A DNA stretch of 64,000 nt from Akebia trifoliata. Taxonomy: Eukaryota; Streptophyta; Magnoliopsida; Ranunculales; Lardizabalaceae. The notes under the pieces are model-generated. The model saw only the letters and a list, made by a program, of their open reading frames with translations, made no database searches and was not told the DNA's origin. Shown one piece after another: positions 56,782 to 64,000 of the stretch. Both the position numbers and the translations under genes were made by a program. The DNA is taken from assembly GCA_017979445.1 (NCBI GenBank), contig CM030713.1, positions 27,447,934 to 27,511,933 of the forward strand, in the 5' to 3' direction. Positions within the stretch are counted from its first letter, which is position 1. Each line of letters starts with the position of its first letter.

Positions 56782-59700
56782 ATGACGTACGAAAATGATT
56801 ATGTGATTTCGGAGTCGAATCTGAGTATGGGGGATGAAAATGGGGATTATATGAGGTTGAAAAGCTCAAACAATAATGGGATCGAAGAATTTGGAGGAGA
56901 TGAGTCTCAATCTCCTCGAAATGAGAGATCTTTTTGGTGGTGGTTGAAGATGGGTTTATTATGCATCTGTGCGATTGCCATGGCTATAGTTTTTATAATC
57001 TGGGTCGGACCTTTCCTCTTGAATAAGGTAAATCATCTCAATTTTGATTTCTAAATACTTATGGGGTTTATAGTTTATGGAATTAAACTATATTTCTGAC
57101 AGTAATGTGGTTATGTAATTTTTTTTTTTGGATTAGCTTTTCAAGGATTTTATGATCAAAGGATGTGTTTGGTTGATATCGATTTTATGGTATTTTTGTT
57201 TAAATTGTTGTTAGTCAATATTAGTTCTTTACTGTTTTTATCATCTGAGCTGCTCCTTTCCTCTTGAATAAGGTTTTTATCTGTAAGTCATCTCAATTTT
57301 GATTTCAAAATACTTAAGGGGTTTGTAGTTTGTGGAATTATACAATATTTCTGACAGTAATGTAATGTGGATATTAAATTTATTTGGAATTAGCTTTTTC
57401 ACAGATTTTATGATCAAAGGATGTGTTTTACTTGATATAGATTTTATTGTATTTTTGTTTAAATTGTTTTTAGTTGATAATGGTTCTTTTATTGTTTTTA
57501 TCATCTGGGCCAGACCTTTCCTGTTGAGTAAGGTTGTTATCTGTAAATTATCTCAATTTTGATTCAGAAACAACTTATGGGGTTTGTAAACTTTGTAGTT
57601 CATGGTTTGTTTCACAGAGTATATATCTCATGGAATTATACCATATCTCTGAATGTCATGCGGCTATTGATTTTATTTGGTAGTTTATGGAATTATACTA
57701 TATTTTTGACAGTAATGTGGTGATTACTTTTATTTGGGATTAGCTTTTCAACGATTTTATGGTGTTTATATGAGTTGTCCTTTTTTTAAGACTACTTTGT
57801 ATATGATGTCAACTTTGTGAAATTATGTCTTACTTAGTCTGCCTCTTATATACTCACTATCACTTATTGATCACACAATCAGAAACATATGGAAACCCCA
57901 TGTTAGGTTCTACCATCTTCGTGCTTTTATCTTTAAAAGACTAGTGCTTAGAATGTTCTCTAGAATTGTAAGACTGAAACACCAAGACGGTTCATTCAAC
58001 ACCAACAAATCCTTATCCCAAAGATTTGGGGTCGGCTGTGTTGGTATTTTACCCTTGAAATCACCAATAAATCTACAATATCTAGAGTTTTACTTGAATC
58101 AAATCGAAACAATATTACATCGATGAGATGATTCAACAAGTATTCTGTTATTGCACGCGGAAATTAAATCTCCATATATCTTAGTTGCAAACAAGAATCC
58201 AACAATCGATCAGATAATCCTATTTTATACTTCCAATGCCCAATCTGATAACAATCACCAAAACCACAAAACTAAGTCTCTATACATCTTAGTTGCAAAC
58301 TATAATCCAACAATCGATGAGATGATCCTTTTTTATGCTTCCAACGCCCAATCTGATAACAATCACCAAAACCACAAAACTAAGTCTCCATACATCTTAG
58401 TTGCAAACTATAATCCAACAATCGATGAGATGATCCTTTTTTAGGCTTCCAACGCCCAATCTGATAACAATCACCAAAACCACAAAACTAAGTCTCCATA
58501 CATCTTAGTTGCAAACTATAATCCAACAATCGATGAGATGATCCTTTTTTATGCTTCCAACGCCCAATCTGATAACAATCACCAAAACCACAAAACAATG
58601 GAGAGAGAGAGAGAGTACTACCCCAATCGCTGCTATAAGAACAAGTTGATGGGAGCCAAAAGAATCACATTTGGGAGGGGAATGGCTACCAACTTTTTAT
58701 ATAGCTTTGATTTCCCTCTCTTCTACCCATTAATTAAGGTGGGTGTGACAGTTACTCACATAATATTAGGGGAAAGTGGGAAATCACTACCTACTTTTAT
58801 TGGGGAGACCATTTAGATTGCATTATGGTCTTCCGTTCCTACCCTTATTGAATCAAGTAATGAATTAATTACAAAACCACACATGTGTAGAGTAGGAGTT
58901 CAGCTGATAATATTTTATTTAACTAATGGCACGTGGAAAAGATTGGTTATGCGAAGTCACCCACCATCTTAGCTAGAGGAAGTTTATATGGAATTTTAGT
59001 GTCTTAAAAAAGTCCTTACAGGAACATATACTTCAGAATAACAATCCTAAGACACTTACAATTGATATTTATCCTGCTTCAATTCAAAGAGGGTGTTATG
59101 GGTATTTTATATATGGGCAGCTGGCCTACGGTTGGCATATTAATCAGTCTTTGTTCGAATGAATTCCACTAGGTAGTGATTGGTTCTTTTTGAATTAGAG
59201 TTGCTTTTTTTGTAATACACGGGGGTATCCAGATTTAGTCTGACTATTCCCATGGACACGTGAGTCACCCCTTCCAACACATAGAGTTGCTTGTTCTCCT
59301 TTTATGTATTTTGTCCATGATATGTGGCTTTTTCTTTGTCAGGGAGTTATCCCAATCTTGGACTGGGAGATGGCAACATTCAGCCCTAAGGAGCTCGCGG
59401 TTTTACTCTTAGCTTCTTTGATATTATTTCCTTCTCTACTGGTGCCATGTTCACCATCTATGTGGGTAGGTGGGATAAGTTTTGGTTATGGGTTTGGATT
59501 CCTGCTAATTCTTCCAGGTTTAAGTGTGGGCATGTCATTCCCATATTTAATTGGTTCCCCTTTTCGTCAGAAAATCCACGTGAGTACCTAATGCTATTTT
59601 GGTTTCCTTCCCTTCTTTCATCAAATTAAAAAGATTCTTTTCTCATGCTCATTTATAAACTGATATTTTATGCAGACGTGGTTGGAGAGATGGCCAAAGA

Positions 59701-60931
59701 AAGCTGCTATTATAAGGTTAGCTGGTGAAGGGAATTGGTTTCACCAGTTTCGAGCTGTTGTCTTACTAAGAATTTCACCCTTTCCATTTGTTATATTTAA
59801 TTATGCTGCCGTTGCAGCAAACATTAAGTATGTCCCTTATATAATCGGATCGATAGTCGGAGTGGTGCCTGACATTTTTATTTCGATCTACAGGTAGGGG
59901 ATCCTCATCCTTCTTTCTCGAAATGATTCTTAATGCAATATTTTCTATGAGCTTGCCATATATTTATTTGTAATTTCACCCCTATGTAAATTACCTGAGG
60001 CATACACATGTTTATGTATTATGATTGAGATGAGTTAGCTTGTTCACGTGTGTGAACAAGCTTTCACCAAACCATGTATTTAACACGTGAACAAGCTTTC
60101 ACCAAACCATGTATTTAAGCTCATATTTCAATGGAAAAGATACATATAGTAGCACAATGAAAATTTAAAATGTGAAAAAAAAAAACTCAAAATTAAGGGA
60201 TGTAGTTGCTAATGTGCAAAGGTGGCATATTTAATAGTTTGTTTGGAAAAAGTGCCTAAAGAAAAAATATATATAAGTAGAAAGAAAAACCACTAAGTCC
60301 AAATAAAAACCAAAATAAAATTTACTATGTTGCATAACTATTACAAGATGTGGTTTCAGAACTAATATAGACTGCTTCTTGAACACTCATGAGCATAAAA
60401 GGTAAATTAGAAAATATAAATCTGTAAATGAGAAAATCTCATTTATGAGTCACCAGCAAGCCTACATTAACATTGGCATCCTCTTGTTATTCCTTTTGGT
60501 CTCTTAGATTTTTTTCTTTTTGGTACCATTTTTTCAATGGGATTTTTTTTTTTTTTTTGGATAGATAATTGAAAGAGAAACAGGAACAGGGGAGGTCGAG
60601 ATGACCCGCCCCAAAAAGACAATAAAAAAAAACAAACAATAACCTAAATGGAAGAGAGATTACAAACATAGTCCCACCAGACCAAAAAATCCTCATAGAA
60701 CAACCCTCTTTAAACTTTGCCTAAATGTTCTCTTTAAACTTTTCTCTCAGCGGGATTCTGATACGGAGCTTGGCAGATGCAACACAAGGTAATCAGTCAC
60801 TCTCAACACCACAGTTTCTTTGCAATGCACTTGGGTTCTTCATAGCCCTGGCTGCGACAATAGCCATCACAATCTACGCTAAGAGGGCACTTAATAAACT
60901 ACAGAATGAAGAGGTGCCATTGCTGGAGTAG
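56782..60931 (+). CDS. TVP38/TMEM64 (VTT/SNARE-associated Golgi) family membrane protein
   Basis: Four exons, 56782-57027, 59343-59579, 59676-59893 and 60751-60931, all with GT..AG borders and agreeing phases; the last split codon AG|C is Ser. Product 293 residues, close to the usual length. An acidic Ser-rich N-terminus (1-50) is followed by a first membrane segment at about 51-79 ([20 protein letters not shown]). The VTT core spans about 100-245 and includes [36 protein letters not shown] and [21 protein letters not shown] last membrane segment is in [17 protein letters not shown] before the tail [16 protein letters not shown]. It resembles the Arabidopsis At2g02370-like branch. Members act in endomembranes; some relatives (VMP1, TMEM41B) are lipid scramblases, but the role of this branch is not established. 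The neighbours give no functional hint. Confidence 0.94.
56990..57560. repeat. Three tandem copies covering the end of VTT exon 1 and its donor
   Basis: The exon-1 end (CCTTTCCTCTTGAATAAGG at 57028) recurs at 57273 (same word) and 57533 (CCTTTCCTGTTGAGTAAGG), spacing 245 and 260 bp. Flanking words such as ATCTCAATTTTGATTTC and CTGACAGTAATG repeat as well. Only the first copy has the GTAAAT donor; the others read GGTTTTTA and GGTTGTTA. Confidence 0.85.
58165..58597. repeat. 108-bp minisatellite, four copies, in VTT intron 1
   Basis: Units start about 58165, 58273, 58381 and 58489 and contain ATCTTAGTTGCAAACTATAA, CCAACAATCGATGAGATGAT and GCCCAATCTGATAACAATCA. Units 2-4 are nearly identical; the first is diverged. 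The period is a multiple of three, which keeps one frame open across units, but there is no splice or start context. Confidence 0.9.
58598..59342. other. Remainder of VTT intron 1
   Basis: No exon recognised. It ends with the T-rich tract and TTTGTCAG acceptor used by exon 2. Confidence 0.6.
60046..60121. repeat. 35-bp direct repeat with a GTTCACGTGTGTGAAC inverted repeat
   Basis: GTGAACAAGCTTTCACCAAA with CCATGTATTTAA occurs at 60052 and 60087 in VTT intron 3. Confidence 0.9.
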
Positions 60932-61574
60932 GTTTGGTTTGATCCATAGAGGGAGAGAATCTATGCCGACAAGCTGGGTTGGTGGAAAATTTCCAAGTCA
61001 CCGAGCTCTGAAACATGACTGTTGCTAACATGGATAAGGTGATATATATGAATTGATCCACCAGAGTCATCCTTGGGAGAAGAGTATAGAGGCAAGTATG
61101 CATGTGTGATGGTGGTATCAATGTTGAGTAAATTGTACATGTTTATGGTGTGTGTGGTGGGGCCAAACTACATTTATTTTATTATTGTCTACTTATTTGA
61201 TTTTCTCTGAATATTTAAAGCAGCAATAGATTGTAATAGATTGTATAGTTTACATCGGGAATAAGTTATTTGGAATAGTAGTGGAAGACTAATTAGAATA
61301 AAAATATTAAACAAAAAAATAATAATAATAAATAACGTTCAAGTTATATGCCTTGATTAAGACATTTATAATCATATTTAATTTAATTTTAATAAAAATG
61401 TATGAGTTAATAACTTATATTAATATTGTGGCAGGTTGAGGAGAGATGAAATGAAGGTATAGGAGAGCATACACGGAAAATGGAGGGGAATTTTTCAAAG
61501 AGAAGAGACAAAATATGGAGAAAATGTTTTTTTATTTATTTATTGAATCATGATAATCTGACTACCTACGTGGT
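60932..61574. other. 3' UTR of the VTT gene and intergenic DNA
   Basis: The first few hundred bases probably include the 3' UTR. AATAAAAATATTAAAC near 61298 could be a poly(A) signal. Confidence 0.35.
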
Positions 61575-61738
61575 AAATCGACTATTTTGACATGACAAGT
61601 TTGAGAATCGTAGATCTGTGCTTCTAAGATACATGATTGTTTCCCCGTACAAATGTATTTCGAGGGAATTGTGTATCCCAAAGAGCATCGATTTATAGTT
61701 TTCAAATTTGTCACGTCAGGTGATCGATTGAGTTTGCC
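61575..61738. mobile_element. Family C hairpin MITE, copy 5
   Basis: Left ACATGACAAGTTTGAGAATC..GATCTGTGCTTCTAAGATAC; right in reverse ACGTGACAAATTTGAAAACT..GATGCTCTTTGGGATACA. Confidence 0.65.
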
Positions 61739-63381
61739 CCGTGTGTTAGTCAGGTTTTCACCACTCCTTCTATTATATTTTATAATATTATAGTACGAGG
61801 AATGAGTCCATTTCATCATGTGTGGGGTGTAGCTAAAGCATAAAACGCTTGTTGACTGGACATTTTACAAAAAAAAAAAAAAAAAAAACAGGTGTTTTAG
61901 TTTTGCTTTTACAAATTCCAATTTTTTTTTTTAATAAACTATTTATTTGTAATACTTTTTAATAATTTTCTGTTGGAAAAAAAAAAATAATAAACTAATG
62001 TTTTGAATTTTTTGAAAATCAACTAAATATGTGTAAGAACATGATAATATTGAGAAAAATCCATAAAAATTTAAATTTTGGAATTTTCCTAAAATGTTTC
62101 TTTTATGCATGGAATCCTAAAAATGAGAAAAATTATGAAAATTCTATGAAATGTATTATGCATGAAATAGTTATCAAAAATGATGTTTCATACTCAAAAA
62201 CCATATATTTGGAAAAAAAAAAATGTAGTTAAACATTATTCCAACATAAAAAATGATAAAAGTCATAAAAACAATTCTTCATGTTATGAACATTTGGGGA
62301 GCGGATCCTCTAGGTGTCATATTTAACTCACGAAATGGTAATTTACCCTTAAAATTATATTCCTTTAATTACAAATCTTGTTGAAGGGCTTTGTGGGAAT
62401 TTTCTTTCAAATCTTTTGTTGGTTGACCCACCAATTAAACTGATGAAGCCATAATAAACTTGCTTGAAAATTGGGATCCATGAGGCCTTGCCAAGTGGCA
62501 TAATTTTTGAGATAACAGAAGAAAGGGTACCATGCATCCCTTTGGAAAAAGGACAAATGACCCATGTGTTACGTTGGCATGATTTTGGGTTTTGCATGGA
62601 CTACGAAAAAAACAACTTCTCAACTCTAGTTTTGGGTCTTGCATTTTGACCATAGTCTTCTTGATTCTCAATTTTTTTTTTTATTGGACTCGTATATTTT
62701 GGGGTGTCTACAATCATCTCTACATCGATGAAAATCATGTACTCGAAAATATTATAGGAAAATCTGTCATTAGGAAAAAAATGGTTATGCTACTATCGTG
62801 AAGAGCTCATTCTTACTCAAGAGTAGTGGCTTTGAGCCTTATATCACATTCAAATCTATAAAAATAAGTGCTGCTCGAGATTTTGATTGGAAGGTAAACT
62901 TCAAGACATGCAAATCAAGGACTTGATCATCTGCATGTTCACGTAGAAGTTATGAATCAAGATCATAATGGAGTCAAGTGGATAGAATTGACCAAACTTG
63001 ACCAAATCAATCAACACTACACTCAAATAGGCCATCCTTAGTCAAACCAATATTCAGAGATATCACTATGATCAAATTAGACCTCTTGTCACCCCTTGCA
63101 ACCCGTATAAAGTCAAAAAACATGCTTCTTTTGAATCGTATTAACCAACCCAAGGTAGAAAATGTGTAAGGATTGAATTACAATTTGACGTGATTCCAAT
63201 CAAAATTGGGGTATGTAAGTAATTTGCTACGTTGAGAATTCAAAAGGGCGACTTAAGCAAAAGTTAAGAGTAATAAAAAATCCAAATCAGAACAATACCT
63301 AAGTGAGTGCAATGAGCAATTTCGGTGTGTGCAAATAGATCAACCCTTGTTTAAAAATTTGCATTCCCCTCTTCCCTAAAG
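61739..63381. other. Intergenic, no gene recognised
   Basis: AT-rich sequence. Overlapping open frames on both strands at 62355-62671 show no known motif. CTCACGAAATGGTAATTTACC at about 62326 is shared with 23606. Confidence 0.45.
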
Positions 63382-63588
63382 CATGATTTTAAATTTCTTC
63401 TGAGTTGTCTAGTATCGTCCACCAACGAGACAAGTTGATAAGTTGTCTTAAGGGCATGTTTTGTTCTAATTCTGAGTTTTTTTCCTTCTAAAATCTCGTT
63501 TGAGACGATTCAAATAAATCTGATATCTCATCCAAGACGACTCGGTCTTGTTCATGGATGAGACGTCATAACGAGTTTTAAAACCATA
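63382..63588. mobile_element. Family B MITE copy 3, 207 bp, perfect 8-bp target duplication
   Basis: Flanked by CCCTAAAG (63374-63381 and 63589-63596). The right end in reverse is TATGGTTTTAAAACTCG and the left CATGATTTTAAATTTC. The interior has GAGACGATTC and GACGACTCGG motifs, as in copy 1. Confidence 0.75.
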
Positions 63589-63599
63589 CCCTAAAGTCT

Positions 63600-64000
63600 A
63601 TGGACCTTGTTAACATGTGCTCGTTAAAGTGCAATAAATACACTTTGGAAATTGGATTTTGTATCGAAAACCGGAAGTCTATAGCCTTCTACAATTAAAA
63701 TGATGTCGATATCTCAATCCGAATAAATGAGGGAAGACGAAGGGGTGTTGAAAAAAGCGAGGGAACTTACGCTCTAGCACGGAAGTCTTCTCTTTTTAAT
63801 TTGCTCCTCTCTTCTCAAACCCCAAGCAGGGAACTTTCATCATTCTCTTTGTTCCATCTGAAAAATTCTAAAACATCTGAAGTGCGAGAAATACGAGATC
63901 TGCAGTTTCTTTTGATAGTCTCTCTATCTCTCTCTTCTCAATCGGTTTCATTTGTTCGAATTTTCAATTCTATTCTTAGATTCTCTGAAAATCGAGGAAA
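63600..64000 (+). promoter_or_regulatory. Possible promoter and leader of a gene beyond the right edge
   Basis: CT-rich leader-like sequence (CTCTCTATCTCTCTCTTCTC near 63918) runs to the window end. No coding start is seen, so this is tentative. Confidence 0.25.

Noticed and set aside
62355..62671. Overlapping open frames near the right end
   Set aside because: No motif recognised and frames on both strands are open, as expected by chance in a slightly GC-richer patch.

Overview
This is nuclear DNA from a flowering plant, probably a dicot or basal angiosperm. It is AT-rich, its genes are split by plant-type GT..AG introns, every recognisable protein belongs to a plant family, and transposable elements fill most of the remaining space. 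The species cannot be named from the sequence.

Four genes look intact. (1) 3092-3613 (-): an A20/AN1 zinc-finger stress-associated protein with a probable 5'-leader exon near 5.2 kb and a promoter rich in ACGT-core elements. (2) 20358-20754 (-): a two-exon LITTLE ZIPPER microprotein, an inhibitor of class III HD-ZIP factors. (3) 32650-49219 (-): a 13-exon FHA-domain coiled-coil protein of about 910 residues. (4) 56782-60931 (+): a four-exon TVP38/TMEM64 (VTT) membrane protein of about 293 residues. They do not form an operon or an obvious shared pathway.

Layout. 1-3 kb: LINE remnant, hAT-like MITE, SINE-like fragment. 3-6.5 kb: SAP gene and promoter, bounded by a Harbinger-like MITE. 7.7-15.7 kb: a small MITE, then a probable 7.6-kb non-autonomous CACTA transposon carrying exons of a kinesin-5 gene and of a cytochrome b561/DOMON gene, joined and broken. 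17-20 kb: MITEs and degenerate repeats. 20.3-21 kb: ZPR gene. 22-32 kb: repeats, including a Copia retrotransposon with both LTRs but most of pol missing. 32.6-49.2 kb: FHA gene with a solo LTR, a SINE-like element and MITEs in its introns. 49.3-56 kb: a dense cluster of foldback and hairpin elements. 56.3-61 kb: VTT gene with tandem repeats in intron 1. 61-64 kb: intergenic with two more MITEs.

The most notable observations are the CACTA element with captured gene fragments, three MITE families each present in three or more copies (one with clear 8-bp target duplications), several large foldback structures including a perfect 40-bp palindrome, and the ZPR microprotein whose two short exons are easily missed.
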